DNA of 62,651 nt from the NCBI GenBank assembly GCA_001871435.1, contig MNVC01000012.1, positions 1 to 62,651 of the forward strand. Direction: 5' to 3'. How positions within the stretch are numbered: the stretch's first letter is position 1; each line of letters starts with the position of its first letter. This document shows, in pieces, positions 25,476 to 33,924 of this stretch. The notes beneath the pieces are model-generated. The model was given only the letters and a program-made list of their open reading frames with translations. It was not told the DNA's origin and did no database searches. The stretch comes from Candidatus Magasanikbacteria bacterium CG1_02_32_51. GTDB taxonomy: Bacteria; Patescibacteriota; Patescibacteriia; Magasanikbacterales; UBA922. The position numbers and the translations under genes are program-made.

Positions 25476-25991
25476 ATGTCTGAAGATAAAAAAAAGATAA
25501 AAGAAGATAAGAAAATAAATAGTAAAATAGTTGAATTGGAACAACAATTAGAAGAATACAAATCTGGTTGGCAAAGAGCTCAAGCTGATTACCAAAATTT
25601 ACAAAAAGAAATAGATGACAAAAAAAGTGAATGGATAAGAATAAGTGAATTACAAGTTTTGACAGAATTTATGCCAGTGTATGACAATTTTAAAAAAGCA
25701 TTTTTACATCATCCAGAATTGGATGTAGAAAATGAAAAAGATAAAAAAATAAAAAATTGGATAGATGGAGTTGGGTTTATAATGAAACAATTTGGTGTTG
25801 TTCTCAAAAACTTCGATATAGAAGAAATAAAAACTGTTGGTGAAAAGTTCAATCCAGAAATGCATGAGGCTTTGGGAGAAGAAGAATCAGATGAAGAAGA
25901 GGGGATAATCTTGAAAGAAGTTGATGTTGGCTATAAAATGAAAGGAAAAATAATAAAGGTGGCAAAAGTGATAATTGCGAAAGGTCACTAA
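25476..25991 (+). CDS. grpE: Nucleotide exchange factor GrpE
   Basis: 171 residues: a Lys/Asp-rich start, a long helix (QQLEEYKSGWQRAQADYQNL) and the beta domain near the end (KFNPEMHEALGEEESDE, then GYKMKGKIIKVAKVIIAKG). It releases ADP from DnaK. It is 9 bases behind hrcA and cotranscribed from the CIRCE promoter. A palindromic element begins at its stop codon. Confidence 0.93.
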   Translation: MSEDKKKIKEDKKINSKIVELEQQLEEYKSGWQRAQADYQNLQKEIDDKKSEWIRISELQVLTEFMPVYDNFKKAFLHHPELDVENEKDKKIKNWIDGVGFIMKQFGVVLKNFDIEEIKTVGEKFNPEMHEALGEEESDEEEGIILKEVDVGYKMKGKIIKVAKVIIAKGH

Positions 25992-26162
25992 TCCCGAAAT
26001 GAAATTCCTGAGGAACGAAGGAATTGAGTAAGGGATCTTTCCTAAATAAAAACGTTTTTATTTAGTTAATTTACTTAGACGTGATTACTAGTTTTCAATA
26101 TATATCTATTAAAATAATTCATTCTTAAGAAAGATCCCTCTCCGTCCTTCGGCGGATCGGGA
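25991..26162. repeat. Family A palindromic element between grpE and hsp20
   Basis: Inner terminal repeats AGGGATCTTTC (26031-26041) and GAAAGATCCCT (26129-26139) are perfect; outer repeats ATCCCGA and TCGGGAT extend the unit to about 172 bp. The interior contains AAATAAAAACGTTTTTATTT and CTAGTTTTCAATATATATCT. Relatives lie at about 31630-31765 and 33544-33750. It may fold in the chaperone mRNA. Confidence 0.7.
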
Positions 26163-26165
26163 TGT

Positions 26166-26606
26166 ATGGAGAAAAATATGTTACCAAGAATATGGGATTC
26201 ATTTTCTGAAATGGAACAAATGGTAAGAAATTTTCCTGCTCTTACCAACAATGGTGATTTCAATCAGAAAACTTTTGTACCGGCCGTTGACATCTACGAA
26301 ACAAAAGAAGACGTCATGGTTGAAACTACTTTGCCTGGAGTGAATCCAGAGCAAATAGAAATAAGTGTAGAAGGTGGTGTACTTACTATTCAAGGTGAAA
26401 GTAAAAGAGAACATGAAATAGATGAAAAAAATTATTATCGTAAAGAAGTTCGTAGTGGCTCATTCTTTCGTCAAGTGGCTTTGCCTGTTTCCGTCCAAGA
26501 AGATAATGTGAGTGCAGAGTTTGAAGATGGGGTACTCAGAATAAAATGTCCAAAGTCTGAAGATAAAAAATCAAAGAAAGTAAATGTAAAAATAATTAAA
26601 AAATAA
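26166..26606 (+). CDS. Small heat-shock protein Hsp20 (alpha-crystallin family)
   Basis: 146 residues with a complete alpha-crystallin domain: VPAVDIYETKEDVMVETTLP, GVLTIQGESKRE, the FFRQVALPVSV strand and the conserved A-x-x-x-x-G-V-L-x-I motif (AEFEDGVLRIKCPK). It holds unfolding proteins for refolding by DnaK. It lies inside the HrcA-controlled cluster directly after a family A element; the first start (26166) is four bases past the element, with an alternative at 26178 (MLPRIWDS). Confidence 0.92.
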   Translation: MEKNMLPRIWDSFSEMEQMVRNFPALTNNGDFNQKTFVPAVDIYETKEDVMVETTLPGVNPEQIEISVEGGVLTIQGESKREHEIDEKNYYRKEVRSGSFFRQVALPVSVQEDNVSAEFEDGVLRIKCPKSEDKKSKKVNVKIIKK

Positions 26607-26624
26607 TTTAATATACAGAAAAAT

Positions 26625-28598
26625 ATGGGAAAAATATTAGGAATAGATCTAGGAACAACCAACAGTTGTATGGCTATCATCGAAGGTGGTCAGCCAAAAG
26701 TACTAGAAAACAAAGAAGGAAATAGAACTACACCATCGGTAGTAGCAATTTCCAAAACAGGTGAGCGTCTTGTTGGTCAACTTGCCAAGCGTCAAGCTGT
26801 AACCAATCCAAGTAATACTCTTTATTCTATCAAGCGTCTGATTGGGCGTCGTTTTGAGGATAAAGAAGTACAAGATACTATCAAACATTCACCTTATACT
26901 ATTGTCAAAGATGGTGATAAATTGAAAATAAAAATGGGTGACAAAGAATATACTCCACCAGAAATTTCAGCCATGATTTTGCAAAAATTAAAAGCAGATG
27001 CTGAAGAAAAACTTGGTGAAAAAATAACTGAAGCTGTAATTACAGTTCCTGCTTATTTTGATGATTCACAAAGACAAGCTACTATTGCTGCTGGTGAAAT
27101 AGCTGGATTAAAAGTTGCTCGTATTATTAATGAGCCTACAGCAGCTGCTTTTGCTTATGGTTTTGACAAAAAAGGTGATCAACAAATTGTAGTTTATGAT
27201 TTGGGTGGTGGTACTTTTGATGTCTCTGTTTTGGAAATTTCTCATGATGGCGCACAATCTACAGTAGAAGTAAAAGCTACTAACGGTGATACACATCTTG
27301 GTGGTGATGACTTTGATAAAAAAATTATGGAATGGATTCTAGAAGAATTCAAAAAAACAGAAGGCATTAATCTTGGTAATGATCCATTATCATTACAACG
27401 TGTCAGAGACGCTGCTGAAAAAATAAAAATTGAATTATCAAGTACTGTAGATGGCGAAGTCAATGAACCATTTATTACTTCTGGTGTTGAAGGTCCAAAA
27501 CATTTAAGTTTGAAACTTAGTCGTGCTAGATTGGAAGAACTTGTGTCTGATCTTGTTGAAAGAACTATGGTTCCTCTTAGAAAAGCTCTTGAAGATGCTG
27601 GAATCAAAAAAGAAGATATTAATGAAGTAGTGCTAGTTGGTGGTATGACTCGTATGCCACTTGTACAACAAAGTGTTGAAAAATTTTTTGGTAAAAAACC
27701 ACATGTTGGTGTCAATCCAGACGAAGTGGTGGCTGTAGGTGCTGCTATTCAAGCTGGTCAACTTCAAGGTGACTTGGGCAAAGAAATTTTACTTCTTGAT
27801 GTCACTCCACTTTCTCTTGGTCTTGAAACTCTTGGTGGTGTATGTACAAAGCTTATAGATAGAAATACCACTATTCCAACAAGTAAAACTCAAGTATTTT
27901 CTACAGCAGCTGATAGTCAACCAAGCGTAGAAATTCATGTTTTGCAAGGTGAACGTGAAATGGCAGTTGATAACAAAGCATTGGGAACATTTATGCTTGA
28001 TGGAATTCCACCAGCTCCTCGTGGTATACCACAAATTGAAGTAAAATTTGATATTGATGCCAATGGAGTATTGCAAGTATCAGCCAAAGACAAAGGTACT
28101 GGTAAAGAACAATCAATTCGTATTGAAGCTTCCTCTGGACTTTCTGATGCAGATATAGAAAAAATGAAAAAAGACGCTGAAGCTCATGCTGATGAAGACA
28201 AGAAAAAACGTGAAATGATTGATATCAAAAATACAGCTGATACTATGATTTATACTACAGAAAAAATGATGAAAGATATTATTGAAAAGAAAATAGAAGT
28301 TACAGATGAAGAAAAGAAAAAAGTAGAGGAAGGTTTAACAAAATTAAAAGAAGTAAAAGAAAAAGATAATATTGAAGAAATTAAAAAAGTTGCTGATGAA
28401 TTGTCTACTGCAGCTCAAGCTATTGGTATGAAAATGTATCAACAAGAATCAGCCTCCGCTAAGGCTTCGGCTGACAAGCAAGGTGCTGGTACTGAGGAAG
28501 TTAAGACTGAAGAAAAGTCCGCCCAAGGCGGATCCGACTCGGTCGGAAAAGATGAAGGTGAATCTGTAGAAGGTGAAGTGGTTGATGATAAAAAATAA
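26625..28598 (+). CDS. dnaK: Chaperone DnaK (Hsp70) with two palindromic-element insertions in its C-tail
   Basis: 657 residues. The ATPase domain starts GKILGIDLGTTNSCMAIIEG and has phosphate loops DLGGGTFDVSVLE and VVLVGGMTRMP; the linker EILLLDVTPLSLG and the substrate domain follow. The lid is normal to about residue 605. The disordered tail contains two element-derived stretches: SASAKASADK from TCAGCCTCCGC...GGCTGA (28450-28475) and SAQGGSDSVG from a 30-bp palindrome (28518-28547). The end VEGEVVDDKK is the usual acidic tail. It binds unfolded peptides with DnaJ and GrpE. Confidence 0.95.
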   Translation: MGKILGIDLGTTNSCMAIIEGGQPKVLENKEGNRTTPSVVAISKTGERLVGQLAKRQAVTNPSNTLYSIKRLIGRRFEDKEVQDTIKHSPYTIVKDGDKLKIKMGDKEYTPPEISAMILQKLKADAEEKLGEKITEAVITVPAYFDDSQRQATIAAGEIAGLKVARIINEPTAAAFAYGFDKKGDQQIVVYDLGGGTFDVSVLEISHDGAQSTVEVKATNGDTHLGGDDFDKKIMEWILEEFKKTEGINLGNDPLSLQRVRDAAEKIKIELSSTVDGEVNEPFITSGVEGPKHLSLKLSRARLEELVSDLVERTMVPLRKALEDAGIKKEDINEVVLVGGMTRMPLVQQSVEKFFGKKPHVGVNPDEVVAVGAAIQAGQLQGDLGKEILLLDVTPLSLGLETLGGVCTKLIDRNTTIPTSKTQVFSTAADSQPSVEIHVLQGEREMAVDNKALGTFMLDGIPPAPRGIPQIEVKFDIDANGVLQVSAKDKGTGKEQSIRIEASSGLSDADIEKMKKDAEAHADEDKKKREMIDIKNTADTMIYTTEKMMKDIIEKKIEVTDEEKKKVEEGLTKLKEVKEKDNIEEIKKVADELSTAAQAIGMKMYQQESASAKASADKQGAGTEEVKTEEKSAQGGSDSVGKDEGESVEGEVVDDKK

Positions 28599-28652
28599 TT
28601 TGTAAGCAGAATAGGCAAATTAAGCAGAATAGGCAGAATAAGTATAATTGAA

Positions 28653-28766
28653 TTTCCCTCCTCGAGAGCCTGTGCCGTACTTGATACGGTAAGGGATTAA
28701 GGGAGGTGTAACCGTCTTAGTAATATAAACATGGTAACACCATCTTGACCTCTCTCGAGGGAGGAA
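28653..28766. repeat. Family C palindromic element after dnaK
   Basis: TTCCCTCCTCGAGAG at the left and CTCTCGAGGGAGGAA at the right, with inner GGAGGTGTAACCG and GGTAACACCATC. Relative to 14548 it has an extra segment (TGCCGTACTTGATACGGTA). It may end the dnaK transcript. Confidence 0.65.
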
Positions 28767-28898
28767 CTCACGAAAGTAAATAAACATCTTTGCCCTGTCT
28801 TGATTTTTGAGATGGGACAAATGGTTTGTTTAATTGAATATATTGTAGTAAAATGTAGACATATATTTTAGATGTTAGATATTAGAGAATGATTTTAA

Positions 28899-29535
28899 GT
28901 CCTGGAAGGACATGAAGATTTTAGGCTGGTACTTTAGTACCAGTAAAAAATGTAGTTTATGTAGTCCCAGAGGGACGATTGATGAAAATATGTCAGATAC
29001 TTTTTCAAAATTATTTTTTCATGTTGTTTTCAGTACCAAGGAAAGGATAAAATTTCTTAAACCAGATTTGAGAGTTAGACTCTTTGAATATATGGGTGGA
29101 ATAGCTAAAAATAATAATTTTCAAACAGTATTTACAAATGGTACAGATGACCATTTACACACATTATTATTATTGAAGCCAAATATAGCTGTATCAAAAG
29201 CTGTCCAGCTTTTGAAAGGTGGTTCTTCAAAATGGATACATGATAATTTTTTAGATTTGAAAATGTTTACTTGGTAGAGTGGTTTTGGTGCTTTTTCTGT
29301 TAGTCATTCCCAGGTTGAAAAAGTTATAGAATATATTTCAAAGCAGGAAGAACATCATAAAAAAATGGATTTTAAAGAGGAATACAAAAAACTATTGAAA
29401 ATAAATAATATAGATTATAAAGAACAATATTTATTTTAAACATGTAGTTCATTCGTCCCTCTGGGACTAAATATTATTATAATTTATATACGGGTACTGA
29501 AGTACCCGCCTAAATACTTATTGTCCCTCTGGGAC
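28899..29535 (+). mobile_element. IS200/REP-type insertion element with palindromic ends
   Basis: Small hairpins flank a Y1 transposase gene: GTCCTGGAAGGAC (28899-28911), CTGGTACTTTAGTACCAG (28926-28943) and GTCCCAGAGGGAC (28964-28976) at the left; GTCCCTCTGGGAC (29455-29467 and 29523-29535) and GGGTACTGAAGTACCC (29492-29507) at the right. Subterminal hairpins rather than inverted ends are typical for single-strand transposition by HUH enzymes. It separates dnaK from dnaJ. Confidence 0.7.
28990..29439 (+). pseudogene. IS200-like (RAYT/Y1) transposase interrupted by one TAG
   Basis: The frame MSDTFSKLFFHVVFSTKERI ... DDHLHTLLLL (HUH motif HLH) ... KMFTW reaches TAG at 29275-29277, then continues in the same frame as SGFGAFSVSHSQVEKVIEYI with the catalytic tyrosine and EEHHKK, ending TAA at 29437. 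Relatives read W-Q-x-G-Y/F-G-A-F-S here, so the TAG replaces a CAG glutamine codon. Both catalytic parts are otherwise intact. The simplest view is a recent nonsense mutation; low-level readthrough cannot be excluded. Confidence 0.8.
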
Positions 29536-29566
29536 TTGTTTATAGGAAATGTAAGTATTTCAAAAT

Positions 29567-29602
29567 TGTTTTAAAATTTAAAATTACTAAATTTAAAATT
29601 TT
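29567..29602. repeat. Family D AT-rich repeat, uninterrupted copy
   Basis: TTGTTTTAAAATTTAAAATT followed by ACTAAATTTAAAATT, directly before the dnaJ start codon. It matches the split copy at 19620 and those at 44815 and 47508. Confidence 0.55.
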
Positions 29603-29609
29603 TATAATT

Positions 29610-30731
29610 ATGTCCAAAGATTATTACAAAATTCTTGGTGTAGACAAAGGCACTACTAAAGAAGAAATCAAAAAATCTTTTCGAAAATTAGCTCACGAAT
29701 ATCATCCAGACAAAAAGACTGGCAACGAAGATAAATTCAAAGAGATAAATGAAGCTTACCAAGTTTTGGGTGATGATAACAAACGCAAACAATATGATCA
29801 ATATGGAGCTGATTTTGAACAACAAGGTGGCTTTGGCGGTGGTATGAATTGGAATGACTTTATGAATAAAGCAAGGAGTGGTGACTTTGAAAATTTTTCT
29901 TCCCAAGGCGGATCAACTTGGAGCGAAGATGGAATTGATTTGGGAGATATCTTTGGTGACATTTTTGGTTTTGGTGGTGGAAGAAGTAGAGGAAGATCTC
30001 GTACTATGAGAGGAAATGATATTCAAGTTAGTGTGGAGTTGGAATTTCGTGAAGCAATTTTTGGTGTAGAAAAAGAAATAAGATTAACAAAAAATAATGT
30101 TTGTAGTGTCTGTAGTGGTAGTGGTGCTGAATCTGGAGCTGGTACAGAAACTTGTAGTGATTGTCGTGGTCAAGGACAAATAAAGAGAGTTCAACAAACA
30201 ATTCTTGGGGCAATGCAAAGTGTTGTGACTTGTCAGCGTTGTCAGGGTAGTGGTCAAATTCCAAAGAAAGTTTGTAAACATTGTAGTGGTAAAGGTGTAG
30301 TTCATAGTGATTCCAAATATAAAGTAAAGATTCCAGCGGGAATTTCAGATGGTGAAATGATTCGTTTGTCTGAAAAAGGGGAGAGTGCTGGAGTTGGTAG
30401 TAATCCTGGAGATCTCTATGTCCGTGTTCATGTAAAGTCTGAGAATGGTTTTGAAAGACAGGGTTTTGATATATTTACTGCTATTAACATTTCTTATCCA
30501 CAAGCTGTGTTAGGTGATAAAGTAGAGATAAATACGCTAGAAGGTAAAAAAAATTTGATTATACCAGAAGGTACCATCTCAGGACAAAAATTTAAACTAA
30601 AAGGTCTTGGTGTACCAAGACTACAGCGTAGTGGCAAAGGTGATCAATATGTGACAGTGATAATTGATGTCCCAAAGAAAATAAGTAAAAAAGTTAAAAA
30701 GATATTGGAAGAATTAAAAGGGGAATTGTAA
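29610..30731 (+). CDS. dnaJ: Chaperone DnaJ (Hsp40)
   Basis: 373 residues. J domain with HPD in YHPDKKTG, a Gly/Phe region that includes SSQGGSTWSE, four zinc-binding repeats (CSVCSGSG, CSDCRGQG, CQRCQGSG, CKHCSGKG) and the C-terminal substrate domains. It delivers substrates to DnaK and stimulates its ATPase. SSQGGS is coded by TCCCAAGGCGGATC, a half copy of the palindromic GGCGG element. The IS200-like unit separates it from dnaK; expression may come from dnaK readthrough or from the repeat region. Confidence 0.95.
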   Translation: MSKDYYKILGVDKGTTKEEIKKSFRKLAHEYHPDKKTGNEDKFKEINEAYQVLGDDNKRKQYDQYGADFEQQGGFGGGMNWNDFMNKARSGDFENFSSQGGSTWSEDGIDLGDIFGDIFGFGGGRSRGRSRTMRGNDIQVSVELEFREAIFGVEKEIRLTKNNVCSVCSGSGAESGAGTETCSDCRGQGQIKRVQQTILGAMQSVVTCQRCQGSGQIPKKVCKHCSGKGVVHSDSKYKVKIPAGISDGEMIRLSEKGESAGVGSNPGDLYVRVHVKSENGFERQGFDIFTAINISYPQAVLGDKVEINTLEGKKNLIIPEGTISGQKFKLKGLGVPRLQRSGKGDQYVTVIIDVPKKISKKVKKILEELKGEL

Positions 30732-30769
30732 GTGTTAAAATTGCTGTAGATGATTATAAAAGATTTTAA

Positions 30770-30797
30770 AAAACCAGTTTTTATAACTGGTTTTTTT
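30770..30797 (+). terminator. Intrinsic terminator after dnaJ
   Basis: AAACCAGTT, short loop, AACTGGTTTTTTT. The promoter of the next orphan gene begins five bases later. Confidence 0.85.
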
Positions 30798-30801
30798 GGT
30801 C

Positions 30802-30830
30802 TTGACAAATTTGGCTTTTTTTTGTAGTCT
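30802..30830 (+). promoter_or_regulatory. Promoter of the orphan gene at 30865
   Basis: TTGACA (30802-30807), 17 bases, TAGTCT (30825-30830). The leader contains AAGGAG eight bases before ATG. Confidence 0.65.
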
Positions 30831-30864
30831 TATTTTTGGCTCTCAAGAAAAAGGAGAATGAGCC

Positions 30865-31098
30865 ATGCCGAATCAGGAAATAGATGGTGTGATCCTTGAA
30901 ATTTTGCAGACATCACCTACACAAGGTGGTGCTTGCAATGAGATTATGAACTTTTATAGTCAAAAGCTCGACAACAAGATGCGATGGTTGACTAAGCCGA
31001 TGGTTATTTATCACCAAAATGGTGAACGGCGTGCGTTTCTTAGACTAGTAAAAGAGAATGGTCAATCTCTGACCGTCTCAGTAAGGATCCCTGTCTAG
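30865..31098 (+). CDS. G+C-rich orphan gene, 77-aa protein of unknown function
   Basis: A small soluble protein without cysteines beyond one and without a signal peptide. A helical N-terminus (IDGVILEILQTSPTQGGACN) is followed by basic beta-like segments (MRWLTKPMVIYHQNGERRAF, LRLVKENGQSLTVSVRIPV). I recognise no family. A canonical AAGGAG precedes the ATG, codon use is more G+C-rich than in dnaJ or rnhA on either side, and the gene has its own consensus -35 promoter and a long terminal hairpin. It shares this build with the genes at 919, 36282 and 51322. Likely acquired; a nucleic-acid or protein-binding role is only a guess. Confidence 0.7.
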   Translation: MPNQEIDGVILEILQTSPTQGGACNEIMNFYSQKLDNKMRWLTKPMVIYHQNGERRAFLRLVKENGQSLTVSVRIPV

Positions 31099-31116
31099 TA
31101 TTCGCGTTTATAAACT

Positions 31117-31152
31117 GTGCTGGTTTGATCCCCCAAAGGATTTAACCAGCAC
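31117..31152 (+). terminator. Long hairpin after the orphan gene
   Basis: GTGCTGGTT (31117-31125) pairs with AACCAGCAC (31144-31152), and an inner ATCC/GGAT adds four pairs. An A/T-rich tail follows without a pure T-tract. Confidence 0.6.
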
Positions 31153-31200
31153 GGTTAGTTACTTATTATAAAATAAAAAAATTATCAAAAGCCTTACAGA

Positions 31201-31605
31201 TTATTTTGAATGTATATCCAAAACCTTGTTTACCTCTCTATCAGCTTCTTTGTTTCCTGCTCGTAAAATATGTTTTATTTTAAATTTTTTGAATTGTTGT
31301 AGGGCATTCCAAGCCTGGATGAAGAGTTTTTGAATTGTAGGTTCTTTCACTTTCCAATTTCTGTTTAGTTGCTCACAAACTAGTTTACTATCTACTATAC
31401 AATCTACTTCGTCAGCTCCTAGTTCTTTGGCTTTTTTTAGTCCTGAAATTATGGCCATATATTCGGCAAAGTTATTTGTTTGTACTCCCAAAAATTCACC
31501 ATAACTCGCGACGTTTTGTCCTTCTTCGTTTTTTATTACAATACCTGTGGCTGAAGGTCCTGGGTTACCACGGGAGCCGCCGTCGGTGTAGATAGATAAT
31601 TTCAT
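31201..31605 (-). CDS. rnhA: Ribonuclease HI
   Basis: 134 residues. KLSIYTDGGSRGNPGPSATG has the first catalytic aspartate; E in NNFAEYMAIISGL, D in DCIVDSKLV and D in AGNKEADREVNK complete the DEDD set. It cleaves RNA in RNA-DNA hybrids. ATG 31605 is chosen because the frame upstream is made of palindromic repeat sequence and gives no conserved residues. It is the archaeal-type/short bacterial form without an HBD. The downstream neighbour on this strand is the hairpin shared with the orphan gene. Confidence 0.9.
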   Translation of the reverse strand: MKLSIYTDGGSRGNPGPSATGIVIKNEEGQNVASYGEFLGVQTNNFAEYMAIISGLKKAKELGADEVDCIVDSKLVCEQLNRNWKVKEPTIQKLFIQAWNALQQFKKFKIKHILRAGNKEADREVNKVLDIHSK

Positions 31606-31629
31606 AGGGTAATATAATCTCGAAGCGTA

Positions 31630-31765
31630 GCGAGAGATCTTTCTCAGCAAACGCCATTTTAATTAACTAACCGTTGGCTGATTCTAAAAGACTTCAGAAT
31701 CAATTAACGTTTTTATTTTTTTAAAAATTTTTATTTAGGAAAGATCCTTCGTCGTATTCTCGACT
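31630..31765. repeat. Family A palindromic element between rnhA and recJ
   Basis: GAGATCTTTCTC on the left and GGAAAGATCCTTCG on the right, with an outer arm related to TCCTGAG.CGA. The interior differs from the other copies: it holds ATTCTAAAAGACTTCAGAAT, its own hairpin. Confidence 0.55.
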
Positions 31766-33531
31766 CAGGATGACTTACGCAAATCAACTATCGTCAATTG
31801 CAATTCTCTATTCCCATTCCACTCATTGACATCAATTTCAAAGACCATATCTATTTTATCACCAATTTTCAAAAGTTTACACCAGTTGATATCACCATTA
31901 GTATCACAAAGACTCCAGCCAATAGTTTTGCGGATTTTACTGTCTTGTTTGACTGTTAGTTTTAGATGTTTTGCTTCCTTACCAACTGTCTTTATATCAA
32001 AAATTTCTAAATCTCTAGTCAAATACTTTGGTCTGTCATTGTGTATGCCAAAAGGTTTGAAATTTTCTAATAAATCAAATAATTCCCAATCTACTTCTGT
32101 CAATTTTATTTCCGCATCAATTTTGATAGTCGGATTCATGTCTTGATCTTTGGTTTTTTCATTGTATTTGCTTATCATGTAAGTTTTGAAATCCTCAAGT
32201 TTTTCTTTATTAGCTAAAGTAAAACCACAAGCCATAGGGTGTCCACCATATTTGAGAAAAAGTTCAGGATTTTCTTGAAATGTTTCTATAATATTGAAAC
32301 CCTCAATACTTCGGCCTGATCCTGTAATTTCTTTTTCACCATCAGACATTGCAAGTGTTGGTTTGTAATATTTTTCTTTTATTTTGCCAGCAATTAGCCC
32401 AACTAGTCCAGTAGGCCAACCACTGCCAATCACAAATAGTACTGGATTGTTCATTTGATTTTTTTCTATTTGTTCAATACTTTTTTTGAAAAGTTCTTCG
32501 GTGAGAGTTTGTCTTTCTTTGTTGTTTTGGTCTAGTTCAAAAGCAAGATCAACTGCGTCAGTACCCTTTTCAGCCATCATAAGATTGTAGGCAACATTGG
32601 CGTGATTGATACGTCCAGCTGCATTTATTCTAGGTGCAATTTGAAAACCTATAGTATAAGTATCCAAATTTCTTTTCATACTGCCGTCTTGTTCAACAAT
32701 TCTTGCTTCTAATAAAAGTTTTTGCAAACCAAGACGTTTTGTTTTGTTGAGAACAAGTAAGCCATATTTGGTCAAAGTGCGTGATTCACCAATGAGTGGA
32801 ACCATATCAGCTACGCTGGAAATTGCCACCATATCCAAAAGCCATTTTTCATGTGATTCATGTTTTTCACCATTGCTTAGAAGTTCATTTTTTTCTTTAT
32901 GTTTGATAAGTAAGGCTTGCATTAGTTTGAAAGCTACACCACCACCAGAAAGCCATTTGTCAGGATAAGGTTCATCTTCAATCTTGGGATGAATTATCGC
33001 AAAAGCTTTTGGTAAAGTAGGTGGAATAGTGTGGTGATCTGTAATAATCACATCAACTTTTTTTTCATTGGCAAAATCAACTTCTTTAGTATTACTAATT
33101 CCACAATCGCAGGTAATGATAAGTTTCGCTCCATCTTTAGCAAGATCTTCCACTGCTCTAGTATTTAGACCATAACCATCTGTTTCGCGATGGGGGAGAA
33201 AGACATCAACATTGTCATAACCCATAGCCCGTAAAGTAGAAACCAAAATTACTGAAGCAGAAACTCCATCAGCATCATAATCACCATAAATAATAATTTT
33301 TTCTTTTTTATCAATTGCTTTGAAGATTCTTTTGACAGCTTTCTTCATGTCTTTGAACAAATAAGGATCGTGAATATCTACAGAATAATCTGGATTCAAA
33401 AATTCGTCTATTTGTCTTTGAGTTTTGATGTTTCTGTGATACAACAAAATAGCTACGGTTTTTGATAGTTCAGGAAATTCTTCAAAAAAAGATTGAGGAG
33501 GTTCTTCTAATATTTTCCAGACTTTTTGCAT
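31765..33531 (-). CDS. recJ: Single-stranded-DNA exonuclease RecJ
   Basis: 588 residues. The DHH phosphoesterase motifs are clear: IIIYGDYDADGVSASVILV, ITCDCGISN and VIITDHHTIP; the DHHA1 domain has GYG-like KYGGHPMACGFT. It degrades single-stranded DNA 5' to 3' in recombination and mismatch repair. The C-terminal OB-fold is present. Length is normal. A complex repeat cluster lies upstream of the start. Confidence 0.94.
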   Translation of the reverse strand: MQKVWKILEEPPQSFFEEFPELSKTVAILLYHRNIKTQRQIDEFLNPDYSVDIHDPYLFKDMKKAVKRIFKAIDKKEKIIIYGDYDADGVSASVILVSTLRAMGYDNVDVFLPHRETDGYGLNTRAVEDLAKDGAKLIITCDCGISNTKEVDFANEKKVDVIITDHHTIPPTLPKAFAIIHPKIEDEPYPDKWLSGGGVAFKLMQALLIKHKEKNELLSNGEKHESHEKWLLDMVAISSVADMVPLIGESRTLTKYGLLVLNKTKRLGLQKLLLEARIVEQDGSMKRNLDTYTIGFQIAPRINAAGRINHANVAYNLMMAEKGTDAVDLAFELDQNNKERQTLTEELFKKSIEQIEKNQMNNPVLFVIGSGWPTGLVGLIAGKIKEKYYKPTLAMSDGEKEITGSGRSIEGFNIIETFQENPELFLKYGGHPMACGFTLANKEKLEDFKTYMISKYNEKTKDQDMNPTIKIDAEIKLTEVDWELFDLLENFKPFGIHNDRPKYLTRDLEIFDIKTVGKEAKHLKLTVKQDSKIRKTIGWSLCDTNGDINWCKLLKIGDKIDMVFEIDVNEWNGNRELQLTIVDLRKSS

Positions 33532-33543
33532 AGAATTTAATTT

Positions 33544-33750
33544 ATCCTGAGCCGACGAAGTACGGCGTGAGGATCTTTCTCAAATAAAAACGTTTTTTAT
33601 TTATTTAATCCGCCCAAGGCGGACAAGGTTTAATTCCTCGTAGCTTGCTGCGAAATAATCCAATTGATACCTCGTAGCAAGCTGACGAGGTAGTTCATTT
33701 TTTTAGACGTGGTTATTCGTTTTCAATATATATATCTATTTATGTAATCT
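33544..33750. repeat. Nested repeat: family B element inserted into a family A element
   Basis: Family A sequence (GGATCTTTCT, AAATAAAAACGTTTTTTATT) runs to about 33607, is interrupted by the family B unit CCGCCCAAGGCGGACAAGG ... GACGAGGTAGTTCATT (33608-33698), and resumes with TTTAGACGTGGTTA and TTTTCAATATATATATC as in the uninterrupted copy at 26031. The gap between recJ and the next gene is filled by this and by a 35-codon ORF. Confidence 0.75.
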
Positions 33751-33763
33751 TTTTTAAGTTAAT

Positions 33764-33871
33764 TTATTTGAAAGTGCTAAAGATAGGTAGAATTGTAAAA
33801 AATAGCATTGCAAAAATAGCTATTATTGAAATTATAGTCCAGAGAACTTTTATTTTTTTTGATCCGTACAT
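33764..33871 (-). CDS. Small single-pass membrane protein, 35 aa
   Basis: A short open frame with a plausible product: a basic start MYGSKKIKVL followed by one hydrophobic segment (WTIISIIAIFAMLFFTILPI) and a short tail. It lies between the HIT-like gene and recJ on the same strand. There is no Shine-Dalgarno site, like native genes here. Whether it is translated is unknown. Confidence 0.4.
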   Translation of the reverse strand: MYGSKKIKVLWTIISIIAIFAMLFFTILPIFSTFK

Positions 33872-33924
33872 ATTTATAAAGGCTTAAAATGCCTAAAAAG
33901 CTAGAAAGGCTAAAAAGGCTTTGA

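Noticed and set aside
27242..27715. 157-codon minus-strand ORF inside dnaK
   Set aside because: Shadow of the strongly conserved dnaK frame.
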